A stretch of DNA of 25,737 nt, taken from assembly GCF_040649515.1 (NCBI RefSeq), contig NZ_JBEZFP010000133.1, positions 1-25,737 on the forward strand, given 5' to 3'. Positions 8,154 through 16,500 of this stretch are shown here, in pieces. Below the pieces are notes generated by a model. That model was given only the letters and a program-made list of their open reading frames with translations, did no database searches and was not told the origin of the DNA. The stretch is from Yinghuangia elevatio. GTDB taxonomy: Bacteria > Actinomycetota > Actinomycetes > Streptomycetales > Streptomycetaceae. Position numbers and translations under genes: made by a program. Position 1 is the stretch's first letter, and the number at the start of each line of letters is the position of its first letter.

Positions 8154-8475
8154 GGTGGATGCCTCCGGGGCGCTCGCGGACAGGGCGGCGTCTGGAGACC
8201 CGCGGGCACGCGGACATCGACCGGGGAGGCAGGAAGGCCCGGGATCAGGAGGGCGGCTCCGTGCCGAGGACGAGAACGCGCGCCACCGCGACACGGGTGT
8301 CCGGTGCGGTGCGGGTCTCCGTCCTCAGAAGAGCAACGGCCTTCTCCTTCAGGTCCTGGGAGCGTGGGGCCAGGGCTCGGAATCGAACTCGGGCTTGAAT
8401 CCGGGCTTGAACCAAAGCTTGAACTCGGGGTCGAGTTCGGGCCCACGCTCGGGCCCTTGAGAAGCTACGACAGGG
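8154..8475 (-). other. 322-nt gap upstream of the ABC-F gene (possible leader)
   Basis: Apart from the nested hairpin at 8360-8450 and the ABC-F ribosome site, I see no gene here. A Ser/Pro-rich open frame from the GTG/ATG region near 8446 runs into the ABC-F gene out of frame, but its composition only reflects the repeats. Antibiotic-inducible ABC-F genes often have regulatory leaders with short upstream peptides. Nothing here proves one. Confidence 0.35.
8360..8450 (-). terminator. Nested hairpin between mmcQ-like gene and ABC-F gene
   Basis: GAGCGTGGG (8360-8368) pairs with CCCACGCTC (8442-8450), and inside it CGAACTCG (8384-8391) pairs with CGAGTTCG (8432-8439). The loop holds tandem copies of CGGGCTTGAA and an AAGCTT palindrome. 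On the minus strand the structure starts about 26 nt after the stop of the MmcQ/YjbR gene and ends about 200 nt before the ABC-F start. It can therefore act as a terminator for the first gene or as a leader hairpin (attenuator) of the second. It has no U-tract. Confidence 0.45.
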
Positions 8476-8847
8476 TCACTCCTCCGGCAACGCCTTTTCC
8501 GCGTCGTACGCCTTCACGAGCCGTTTCGGCGCGGTCAACCGCCAGGCCTCGGCGACCAGTTCGGCCAGTTCGCCGCGGTCGACGCCGGCCAGGGCGACGT
8601 CGACCCAGCCGTGGCGGCCGACGTACGCCGGGAAGGTGAACGTCGCGGGATCCGCGGCGAGCAACTCGGCCTGCGTCTCCTTGGTCGCCTTGAGGCACAC
8701 CTTCGGCGAGCCCTCGGAGGTCGACGCGAACATCTTGCCGCGCACGCGGTACGTCGGATGCCCCCAGGCCTCGACCATGACCTCCTCCGCCTCCGGCAGC
8801 GCGAGCAGCATCGCGCGCAGTTCCTTCTCCGTCACGCCGACCGCCAT
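8476..8847 (-). CDS. MmcQ/YjbR family protein
   Basis: A 123-residue protein matching the MmcQ/YjbR (DUF419) family in length and pattern. The N-terminal helix reads LPEAEEVMVEAWGHPTYRV, followed by KMFAST, PKVCLKA and a central YVGRHGWVDVAL strand-turn. Members adopt a CyaY-like fold and are described as possible DNA-binding proteins; no enzymatic role is established. A purine-rich ribosome site (GGAGAGGAG) precedes ATG 8847. It lies between the ABC-F and AlkD-like genes on the same strand, with 74 nt separating it from the AlkD-like stop. Confidence 0.88.
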   Translation of the reverse strand: MAVGVTEKELRAMLLALPEAEEVMVEAWGHPTYRVRGKMFASTSEGSPKVCLKATKETQAELLAADPATFTFPAYVGRHGWVDVALAGVDRGELAELVAEAWRLTAPKRLVKAYDAEKALPEE

Positions 8848-8921
8848 GGCGGGCTCCTCTCCTCTTCACCGTGTTGGGGTGTTCACGTCCGGACCCGTCA
8901 CGTCCGGACCTATAGGGAACT

Positions 8922-9752
8922 TCACAGCGACACATTCACCTCGCCATCGCCGCCATCGCCGCCATCGCCGCCATCGCCGCCATCGCCGCCATCGCCGCGG
9001 TCGCGCGGACCCGGGCCGCGGTACGCGAGCAGCACCGCCGCTTTCTGCTCCTCCGGCACGCGCTTCAGCCCCTCGCGCAACGTCAGCCCCGAGATCCGGT
9101 CCACCCGCGCGCCCACCCAGGCCACCACCTCGTCCGGATGGTGCTTGGACGCCTCCCGCAGCACCCACCCGATCGCCTTGCGCACGAAGAACCTGGTGTC
9201 CGTCAGCAGCGGATCGGCCACCTCGGCGAACACCGGGAACCACCGCGGGTACGCCTGGACCGACCGCACCGGCAGCAGGAACGCCAGCACGCCGGAGCGC
9301 CGCAGCCACATCTCGTCCTGCGCCGCCCACGCGCGGTAGGCCGCCTCCGCCCGCGGAACCCGCAGCAGCAGCCGTCCGGCCACCGAACCCGCCAGCACGT
9401 CCACGAGCGCCCAGGTACCCGATTCCCCGATCAGTTCCGCCAGCAGCGCGGTGTCGTCGAGGGCGAGCCGGTCCGCGTACGCCTCCAGCCACAGGCACGC
9501 CGCGAGCCGCGACTCGTGCACGGGTGGCGCCCACAGGTCCCGGGTCACCGCGACGATGTCGGTGTGCGTCAGGTCCGGGTGCGCCTTGCGCCGCGCCCCG
9601 ACGACCGCCCGGACATCCGGCACCGCGACTCCGTAGTGGGTGAGTTCGCTGCGCAGGTACTTCTTCGCGCCCGCGGCGCGCACGGGGTCGGAAAGGCGGG
9701 CCAGGGCGGCGTCGATGTCCGCGGCCAGAGCGGCGTTATCAGGCGTCGTCAT
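8922..9752 (-). CDS. AlkD-like DNA alkylation repair glycosylase
   Basis: A 276-residue HEAT-like repeat protein of the DNA alkylation repair (AlkD) family, which excises cationic N3/N7-alkylpurines without base flipping. Bacillus AlkD uses Trp109, Asp113 and Trp187. Here W114 and D118 in TWALVDVLAG keep that 4-residue spacing, and W196 in VRKAIGWVLRE is the third ligand, so it is probably active. The C-terminus ends in a non-family tail of six Gly-Asp-Gly units encoded by a 9-bp tandem repeat (8942-8995). ATG 9752 has GGAG close upstream. It diverges from the GNAT gene, so the 151-nt gap 9753-9903 should hold promoters for both; a CGGACGTCCG palindrome lies at 9850-9859. Confidence 0.88.
   Translation of the reverse strand: MTTPDNAALAADIDAALARLSDPVRAAGAKKYLRSELTHYGVAVPDVRAVVGARRKAHPDLTHTDIVAVTRDLWAPPVHESRLAACLWLEAYADRLALDDTALLAELIGESGTWALVDVLAGSVAGRLLLRVPRAEAAYRAWAAQDEMWLRRSGVLAFLLPVRSVQAYPRWFPVFAEVADPLLTDTRFFVRKAIGWVLREASKHHPDEVVAWVGARVDRISGLTLREGLKRVPEEQKAAVLLAYRGPGPRDRGDGGDGGDGGDGGDGGDGEVNVSL
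8942..8995. repeat. Six-copy 9-bp tandem repeat (AlkD-like C-terminus)
   Basis: CGCCATCGC is repeated six times without error. In the minus-strand gene it encodes (GDG)n directly before the last residues. Perfect identity of all copies suggests recent slippage and probable length variation between strains. Confidence 0.9.
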
Positions 9753-9903
9753 GTCTCCTGCCTACCCGACCGACCCGACACGTCCACGGATATGCGCTGG
9801 TCGGGCGTGTTCCCAGCGGTAATGATCAGGACACCCCGGCGTCAGACCGCGGACGTCCGGGGCAGCGAGGATCGCACGCGACAGGCAGCAAGGAGAGAAC
9901 AGC

Positions 9904-10479
9904 ATGACCACGAGCAGCACAGGCCGGGCGCACCACACGGAGCCGTCGGAACCGATCGGCGACGGCCGCTTCGTCGTCCGCCGCCCCGTGGAGGACGACT
10001 TCGCACGGGTGCAGCACGGACTCACGCACTGGTGGGGCGGCCTGGGCGGCGAGGCCGGGGCGCAGCAGCGGCGCCTGCTCGTCCCGCGCCTGTTCCTCCA
10101 GCACTTCACCGGCACGAGCCTGGTCGTCGAGAGTGCGGAGGACCCGGGCGGCCGCGGGCCGCTCGCCGCGTTCCTGATCGGCTTCCTCTCCCAGGACCGG
10201 CCCGACGAGGCGTACATCCACTTTGTCGGCGTCGCCCCCGAGCACAAGCGGGCGGGCATCGGCTCGGCGCTGTACGAGCGGTTCTTCGCACTGGCCCGGG
10301 AGGCCGGACGCACCCGCGTGCGCTGCATCACCGGCCCCGCCAACCTCGCGTCGGTGGCGTACCACACGCGCATGGGATTCCGGATCGAGGACGGCGACCA
10401 CGAGGTGGACGGGGTTGCCGCCAAGGCGAACTACGACGGCGAGGGGCTGGCGCGCGTGTGCTTCGTACGCGACCTGTGA
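9904..10479 (+). CDS. GNAT-family N-acetyltransferase
   Basis: A 191-residue protein whose C-terminal half is a GNAT fold. Strand 4 and the acetyl-CoA pyrophosphate loop read HFVGVAPEHKRAGIGSALYE, with the RxxGxG-type P-loop as KRAGIG. The later PANLASVAYHTRMGF segment is the usual motif B with YHTRMGF. The N-terminal 90 residues carry an acceptor-side region with LTHWWGG that I cannot assign. AAGGAG precedes ATG 9904. The substrate (small amine, antibiotic or protein N-terminus) is not predictable. It diverges from the AlkD-like gene. Confidence 0.87.
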   Translation: MTTSSTGRAHHTEPSEPIGDGRFVVRRPVEDDFARVQHGLTHWWGGLGGEAGAQQRRLLVPRLFLQHFTGTSLVVESAEDPGGRGPLAAFLIGFLSQDRPDEAYIHFVGVAPEHKRAGIGSALYERFFALAREAGRTRVRCITGPANLASVAYHTRMGFRIEDGDHEVDGVAAKANYDGEGLARVCFVRDL

Positions 10480-10513
10480 GGCGTCCGCGCAGGCGTTGGT
10501 GACGGGCCGTCAG

Positions 10514-10531
10514 GCAAACCATATGGTTGGC
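10514..10531. promoter_or_regulatory. 18-bp near-perfect palindrome upstream of the GntR gene
   Basis: GCAAACCATATGGTTGGC contains the perfect 12-bp palindrome AACCATATGGTT (10517-10528) and has a single mismatched pair overall. It ends 11 nt before the -35 box of the promoter at 10543-10571. It is 35 nt past the GNAT stop, so a weak terminator role is possible, but the size and A/T core look more like a protein-binding site. Confidence 0.5.
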
Positions 10532-10542
10532 ATCGCGGCTCC

Positions 10543-10571
10543 TTGACCACTGGTCTGGACCTGCGTACTGT
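10543..10571 (+). promoter_or_regulatory. Promoter of the GntR gene
   Basis: TTGACC (10543-10548), a 17-nt spacer, then TACTGT (10566-10571) fit the housekeeping-sigma consensus well. The dre-like operator at 10549-10564 fills the spacer. The 5' untranslated region would be about 55-60 nt and contains a hairpin at 10604-10623. Confidence 0.6.
10549..10564. promoter_or_regulatory. DasR-like (dre) operator within the promoter
   Basis: ACTGGTCTGGACCTGC matches the published DasR-responsive element ACTGGTCTAGACCAGT at 13 of 16 positions, by eye. An overlapping GACCA-C-TGGTC repeat lies at 10545-10555. Sites of this type are bound by HutC-subfamily GntR regulators such as DasR and NagR. The encoded regulator belongs to that subfamily, so negative autoregulation is likely. 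Confidence 0.6.
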
Positions 10572-10603
10572 CGCCGAAGATAAGTCCAAGCACCTTTAGT
10601 AAA

Positions 10604-10623
10604 GCGGGAAGCATAATTCCCGC
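10604..10623 (+). promoter_or_regulatory. Hairpin in the GntR 5' UTR
   Basis: GCGGGAA (10604-10610) and TTCCCGC (10617-10623) form a perfect 7-bp stem with a 6-nt A/T-rich loop. It ends 2 nt before the G-run of the ribosome site. It could mask or present that site, or serve as a second operator. Confidence 0.5.
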
Positions 10624-10635
10624 CAGGGGGGCGGC

Positions 10636-11379
10636 ATGGCGACGACGGCGACCGTCGAGGTGGCAGCCGAGCCGAAGTACTGGCACCTGCGCACGGTGCT
10701 GGTCCAGGCGATCGAATCGGAGTTCACCACGGGCCAGACGCTCCCCAACGAGCGCGACCTCTCGGCCCGCTTCGGCGTGGCCCGCGCGACCCTCCGCCAA
10801 GCCCTCGAACAACTCGAACTCGAGGGCCGCCTGCACCGTCGCCGCGGCGCCGGGACGGTGGTGGCCGGCCCGCGCGTCGACATCACCATCGGCACCCACG
10901 ACGAGGGCTGGCCCGGCGTCGAGCCCGGCGACCGCGACCTCGTCGACGGCACCACCGCCGCGGTCCCCGGGCGCCTCGCCGCCCAACTGGGAGTGCGCCC
11001 GCGCGCGATGGTCCACCGCGTGCGCCGCAGGCAGCTGTCGATGCGTCAGCCCGTCGGCATCGAGTGCCTGTACGTCCCGCGCGCCGTCGTCCCGCGCGTG
11101 CCCGAACTGCTGGGTGACAACCGCCGCGCCGCGCTCGTGCTCCGCCACCTGCGCAACAACACGCTCGAAGGCCTCACCCGGTCGGTCGAGGTCGGCGTCG
11201 CGGAACCCGAGGAGGCCCGCCTGCTGGAGCGGCCGCCCGGTACCGCCGTGCTCGTGGTCACCACCGCGTACACCGCCGGCGGGCGTACCGCGGCCCTGGC
11301 CGTCGCCACGTACCGCGCCGACACCTGCCGTCTCGCGTTCGGCGAGGACGCCCCGATCGGGGCCCGCTCCGCCTCGTGA
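10636..11379 (+). CDS. GntR-family regulator, HutC/DasR-type
   Basis: A 247-residue protein. The N-terminal winged helix (about 14-80) has the GntR pattern: LPNERDLSARFGVARATLRQ followed by LELEGRLHRRRGAGTVV. The C-terminal half (about 85-235) is a UTRA-like effector domain, so this is the HutC subfamily, whose members often bind phosphorylated amino sugars (DasR, NagR). The ATG has a strong ribosome site (CAGGGGGG). The dre-like operator lies inside its own promoter. The ROK-family regulator follows 113 nt later on the same strand, and both families commonly govern amino-sugar use. No transport or catabolic gene is adjacent, so it is probably a global or orphan regulator. Confidence 0.9.
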   Translation: MATTATVEVAAEPKYWHLRTVLVQAIESEFTTGQTLPNERDLSARFGVARATLRQALEQLELEGRLHRRRGAGTVVAGPRVDITIGTHDEGWPGVEPGDRDLVDGTTAAVPGRLAAQLGVRPRAMVHRVRRRQLSMRQPVGIECLYVPRAVVPRVPELLGDNRRAALVLRHLRNNTLEGLTRSVEVGVAEPEEARLLERPPGTAVLVVTTAYTAGGRTAALAVATYRADTCRLAFGEDAPIGARSAS

Positions 11380-11492
11380 CCGGCTTGTGATCGCCTCGTG
11401 ACGCTCAGCACCGTGAACCTCGTCGGCCAGGTCGGATACCATCCGCCGACGCGGACCGAACGGAACGAGCGGAACGGGAAGGAGCGGCCGCC

Positions 11493-12650
11493 GTGGCGGG
11501 ATTGACCGGCGGGGACTCCTCGCTGCTGCGGCGCATCAACTCGGCCGCGACACTCCGCGCGCTGCGCGGCGGCGCGCACCTGACCGTCACCGAACTCATG
11601 GACGCCACCGGCCTGTCCCGGCCCACCGTCGAAGGCGTGGTGGACGGCCTGCTGCACGAGGACCTGGTCGTCGAGTCGGAACCGGACACGTCCGCCGCCG
11701 GACGCCGCCGCGGCCGCCCGGCACGACGGCTGCGCTTCCACGCCGAGGCCGGGTACGTCCTGGGCCTGGACATCGGCATCCACGACGTACGCTGCGTCCT
11801 CGCCGACCTGACCGGCACCGTCGTCGCCCGGCACAGCCGGCCCGCCGACGGCCTCGGCCCCGAGGACCGCCTCGACCGCGCGCGTACCGCGGTCGCCGAA
11901 CTACTGCGCCGCGCCCACGTCGCACGCGACCGGCTGTGGGCCGCAGGGGTCGGCACCCCCGGCATCGTGGACCGCAAGGGCGTCGTCACGTTCAGCGCCG
12001 CGATGCCCGGCTGGACCGGGACGGACCTCGCCGGACGCCTGGGCCGCTCGCTGCGCTGCCCCGTGCTCGTCGAGAACGACGCCAACCTCGCGGCCATCGG
12101 CGAGCGCTGGCAAGGCGTCGCCGTCGGCTCCGACGACGTCGTCTACGTGCTGGCGGGGCTCAGCCCCGGTGCCGGGTCGCTGATCGACGGGCGCGTGCAC
12201 CGCGGGTTCGGCGGCGCGGCCGGGGAGATCGGCGCACTGCATCTGCTGGGCCGCCAGGCACCGCCCGAGAGCCTGCTGTCGACGACCGGGACGCCGCTGG
12301 TGCCGCTGGACGAGACCGCGGTCGCCGAGGTGTTCCGCCTGGCGCGTACCGGGGACTCGGTCGCGCAGGAGGCGATGGACCGCTTCGTCCAGCGGCTCGT
12401 GCACGACATCACGGCGCTGGTGCTCACCTTGGACCCGGAGATCGTCGTGGTGGGCGGCTGGGCGGTCGGGCTGGACGACGTCGTGGAACCGCTGCGCGGC
12501 GAACTCGCCCGTTTCTGCCTGCGGTTGCCGCGCGTGGAGTTGTCCGCGCTGGGCGCGGACGGCATTTCGCTGGGCGCGCTACGGGTCGCTCTCGACCGGG
12601 CCGAGGAGCGGCTGTTCGCGGTCGGCCACGACGGGGCGGCACACCGGTAG
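11493..12650 (+). CDS. ROK-family transcriptional regulator
   Basis: A 385-residue ROK protein with an N-terminal winged HTH (about 12-60: LTVTELMDATGLSRPTVEGV), as in NagC/XylR-type repressors. A sugar-kinase-like fold follows: GYVLGLDIGIHDVRCVLADL for phosphate binding, AAGVGTPGIVD, and NDANLAAIGERW. The usual ROK zinc motif with three Cys (CxCGxxGCxE) is absent; the equivalent stretch reads GEIGALHLLGRQAPPESLL. It is therefore probably a regulator with an altered sugar site rather than an active kinase. GTG 11493 has AAGGAG at a normal distance. It lies downstream of the GntR gene and converges on the short-chain dehydrogenase. Confidence 0.9.
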   Translation: MAGLTGGDSSLLRRINSAATLRALRGGAHLTVTELMDATGLSRPTVEGVVDGLLHEDLVVESEPDTSAAGRRRGRPARRLRFHAEAGYVLGLDIGIHDVRCVLADLTGTVVARHSRPADGLGPEDRLDRARTAVAELLRRAHVARDRLWAAGVGTPGIVDRKGVVTFSAAMPGWTGTDLAGRLGRSLRCPVLVENDANLAAIGERWQGVAVGSDDVVYVLAGLSPGAGSLIDGRVHRGFGGAAGEIGALHLLGRQAPPESLLSTTGTPLVPLDETAVAEVFRLARTGDSVAQEAMDRFVQRLVHDITALVLTLDPEIVVVGGWAVGLDDVVEPLRGELARFCLRLPRVELSALGADGISLGALRVALDRAEERLFAVGHDGAAHR

Positions 12651-12655
12651 CGACG

Positions 12656-12752
12656 CGGTCCGCGTTTCGGCGAGACGGCAATGCGGTCCGCGGCCCGGCG
12701 AGACCGCGTTTCGGTCCGTGTTCCGGCGAGATCGGTCCGCGTCCCGGTGACG
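12656..12752. repeat. Four imperfect direct repeats between convergent genes
   Basis: CGGTCC starts near-copies of CGGTCCGCGTTTCGGCGAGA at 12656, 12684, 12712 and 12733 (periods 28, 28 and 21). They occupy nearly all of the 116-nt gap between the ROK stop and the dehydrogenase stop. They are direct rather than inverted repeats, so no obvious terminator forms. Confidence 0.75.
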
Positions 12753-12766
12753 CCCGACTGGCTCGG

Positions 12767-13498
12767 TCAGTTGGCCTGGCCCTGCGGGCGGACCACCACG
12801 GTGTTGACGTCCACGCCTTCCGGCTGCGACACCGCCCACACGATGGTGTCCCCGATGTGCTCCGACGTCAGCATCGGACCCGCGTTGGCGCCGTCCGGGC
12901 GGTCGTCCCAGAAGGGCGTCAGCACCCGGCCCGGCGCGATCAGCGTCACGCCGATGCCGTCCTTGGTCACCAGCATGCGCGTGTTCTCGGCGAGCGCGGT
13001 CACGGCCCACTTCGTCGCCGAGTACAGATTGCCCGGCGTGTTCTTGAAGCCCGCGACGCTGCCGACCAGCACGATGCGCCCCCGCGTCGCCCGCAGCGCG
13101 GGCAGCGACGCCTTGATGAGCAGGCTCGGGCCGAGCACGTTCGTCAGCACCATGTCGTGCCATTCGGCGGGATCGCCCGACTCGACGGTGCCCGCCGTGG
13201 AGAAGCCCGCGTTGGCCACGGCGTTGTCGAGCCGTCCGAACGTGGCCACGGTCTCCTCGACCGCGGTGCGTACCGCGTCCCAGTCCGACGCGTCGCCGGG
13301 CAGCGCGAGCACCCGGTCGCCCGCGTCGAAGCGCTCCACGGCCGCGGCCAACTTCTTCTCGTTGCGGCCGGTCAGCGCGACGCGGTGCCCGGCGGCGAGC
13401 AGCCCGCGCACGGCGGCCTCCCCGATGCCGCTGGTGCCGCCCGTCACGAGGGTGACCGGGGACGATTGCGCGTGGGTGCCGTCGGACGGATTGCTCAT
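12767..13498 (-). CDS. Short-chain dehydrogenase/reductase (SDR)
   Basis: A 243-residue classical SDR. It has the nucleotide-binding TGGTSGIG near residue 18, the NAG motif as ANAG, and the catalytic Ser (LVGSVAG) with YSATK supplying Tyr and Lys. Thus it should be an active NAD(P)H oxidoreductase. ATG 13498 has GGGGAG upstream. It starts only 44 nt after the lanB stop on the same strand, so it is probably in the lanthipeptide operon. ElxO of epilancin 15X, also an SDR, reduces the N-terminal 2-oxoacyl group of a lantibiotic; the same role is a hypothesis here. A general housekeeping reductase is the alternative. Confidence 0.9.
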   Translation of the reverse strand: MSNPSDGTHAQSSPVTLVTGGTSGIGEAAVRGLLAAGHRVALTGRNEKKLAAAVERFDAGDRVLALPGDASDWDAVRTAVEETVATFGRLDNAVANAGFSTAGTVESGDPAEWHDMVLTNVLGPSLLIKASLPALRATRGRIVLVGSVAGFKNTPGNLYSATKWAVTALAENTRMLVTKDGIGVTLIAPGRVLTPFWDDRPDGANAGPMLTSEHIGDTIVWAVSQPEGVDVNTVVVRPQGQAN

Positions 13499-13542
13499 GT
13501 TCTCCCCGCGAGATGGGTGGTGCCGGACATACGGACCCGACG

Positions 13543-16500
13543 CTAGAGGGGCCGGGCCGCCGCGTCCACGCAATTGCCCTCGGCGAGTCGCGGGTCGTCG
13601 GCAGGGCTCGGGATCGGGTTCTCGGACCGACGGATCGCGGGCGGTGCGGGCGGTCCGGGCGGTTCGGGCGCTGTGCGTGTGTCAGACCGCTGGGATCCGG
13701 CTGGCCGGGGCGCGTGGAGAAGGCCGGCCCTGGCACGTTGCAGCAGGCCGATGACCTGGATCTCCTCGTCCCGGCCCGACACCAGCAAGCGATTGCAGTG
13801 CATATGGACGAAGCTCCCCGCGAGTCGGTCCATCGGCTGCCACAGCTCCCCGCGACCGCGGAGGTCGGCAAACGCCGCAGCCGCCGCGGCGGCTTCCCGC
13901 CGGAGCGTGGCCAGGACCGCCAGCGCCTGCGGCCCGCCGCGACGATCGGCGAGCCAGTCGTCGTCGGCCAGAAGCCTGCGCAGGTCGGCGGCGTGGCGGC
14001 GGTATCGCAGCCCCACGGCCCGTTGCTGGGATCGGCCGGCCCGATCGATCCGGTCCCGGCACCAGCGGGCGCGGGCGGACTCGTCGAAGCCGAGGCCGGC
14101 GAGGAGTTCGTCGACGCTGCGGACGGCGAGGAGTGTCCGGTCGAGGCGGCCGCTGTCCGCCTCCTTGCCGTCGGCCTCGGTCGCGGCATCCGTGTCGACC
14201 CCGGAGCCGGAGCCGGAGCCGGTGCCGGTGTCGCGCAGGAGCGCGAGGAGTTCGGCCACGGCGTGGCTGTCGGCGGCGAAGAGCGATTCCGCCCACGGCA
14301 TGGCGAGCGGGCCGCCGTACCGTTCGATCTCTCGCTCGTAGGTGTCGACGGCGAAGCGCTCGCAAAGGCCCTCGCCGGTCAGCGAGTTGGCCCAGGCCAG
14401 AAGCTCCGGCAGCACTTTGGCGGAGAGCGTACGCGGGTCGCCGTGCAGTCTCAGCCGCAGATGCGGGGACGAGTCGTGGTAGCGCAGGAAGAACCAGCGC
14501 TCCGCCCAACCGCGTTCGGTCATGTCGCGGCAGAGGTCGCGGACCGGTCCGGCGACGAGGTGGTCGCCGAGGCGGGGCGGGTGGTAGAGCTTGGCGTACA
14601 GCCAGTCGCTGCCCGGCGGCCGCAACACCTCCTCGGGCAGCGGCGAGGAGGTGCGGACCACGCGTGACCGCCGCTGAGACGGGCGTACCGGTGCGGCGTG
14701 CGCGGCGTCCAGCACCACCGGCACCACGAACTCGCTGACGTAGCGGCCCTGCGGCCCCGGCAGCCAGGCGTGCTCGGGACCCGGCAGCGCCTCCTGGAGG
14801 AACACGCGTCCGCCGTTCGGCCGTTTGTCGATCTCGGCGTGCAACTGCCCTGCCTGCCGCGGGTCCGCCAGGTCCAGCAGCAGCCGGTTGTCGCCGGACG
14901 CGAGGTAGACGTGCCGGGGGACCAGCCACCGCTTCCGCCAGGCGGCAAGCGTGTCCGGTCGTACGTCGGAGCCGAGGGTCCACATGGCAGGGGACAGGAC
15001 CACGCGACCGGACTGGACGCGGGGGAGGAAGGGGAGATCGGCGACGGACGCCCAAGGCGCCGCGCCGAGCTGGGGCTGCCGGTCGCGGGAGATGTCGTCG
15101 AGCAGTCTGATGGCGGAAGGTGCCTGCGTGGTGGTCAGCATGTGGCCGGTGCACGGCACCACTTCGAGGTCGCGGGCCGGCCAGCGCACCCTGAAGCGGC
15201 CGTCGTCGTCGAGGCCCACGACCAACTCGTCCAGCGGGATCGTTCGGGTGCTCTCGGGCGTGGTGCCCAGGACGATCTCGCCGTCGCGGACCATCGGGCG
15301 GATCACCACGTTCGCCGACCGGGTGCGGCGCGGGAGGTAGACGATCTCGGCCGTCAACCGGCCGGGGCGTACCGCCGCTTCGCCGTCGGCGACCGAGCGC
15401 AGTGCCTCTTCGGCCGGTGGCCCCAGGAGGTCGGCGAAGCGCCCGAGGTTGCGTCCGGCGGACTGACCCCCGAGGTTGGGGCCCACGACAAGCTGGAAGT
15501 CACCGGCGTCCAGGGCCTGCGCGGAGCGGGCCACGACGAACACGGCGATGTCGAGGGAGGCGGGGGCGGATGCCCCGGACACCGGCCAGGTCTCCAGCTT
15601 GCGCAACGCCGCCTCGTCGAGGTCGACGACGGTGCGGCCGTCCCTGATCGCGTCCAGGGCGAGAGAACGCAGAAAGTGGTGGCGCTCCTCGTTCTGGGCG
15701 CCGGAGCCGCCCGGCCCGTGGTTGGGCGGGCCGAGGCCCGTGACCGGGTCGAGAAGCGCGAGGATCGGCACTTCCTGTTCGTCGCCGTACTTGGCCTCGA
15801 ACGCGCGGCGGTAGCCCTCGATCGCGGCGGGGGCATCGGGCGCCGGCGAAAGCCGCATGAGGAGTTCGGCCGCGTGCGCCGCCTCCATGGCCACGGCGCG
15901 GTTGACCCGGCTTCCCGCAAGGGGGAGGGCCATGTCGGTCTGCAAGGGGACCTGGGCGCCGTCGGCGGGGTGCAGGGCGTGGGCGCCTGTGGCGAGTTCG
16001 GCGTATCCGGAGCTGTCCCGCGTGGCAACCTGCTCGCCTTGGGTCCCGGTTGCCGGTGCCGCAACCTGGCGGTCCCAGTCGGCCATCGCGGACAGCAGAC
16101 CGTACAGTGCGTCCGCGTCGGCCCGCGCGGCGGGGACGCGGCGCAGCCGCTCTGCCACGTGTGCCGCCGGACTTGCGATGGTCAGCGGCGGGCGCAGATC
16201 CGTGAGGAGCACGGTGTGCTCCCACAGCTGATCCATGAGGCGTACGGCCTTGGCCTCCGGCGCGCCCGCCGCCACCAGCGCGTCGACGAGCTTGCGGTGG
16301 GGTGTCGGCGTGCGCGCGAGTTCGAGCAGGCGCAGCACAGGTGCCGTGGCGCGCAGGGAGACCGGTTGGCCCTCCGTGCCGTCGAGGGACGCCGCCTCGC
16401 TCAGGAAGACCCGGCCGTCGTGCACGCAGGCGGCGGGGTTGGCGTACCACCGCAGTCCGGCGCGCACTTCGGGCCGTTGCTCCGCCGCGGCGACCACCGA

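Noticed and set aside
8161..8446. Upstream leader peptide for the ABC-F gene
   Set aside because: The Ser/Pro-rich frame has no clear ribosome site and its composition follows from the repeats; not strong enough to annotate.
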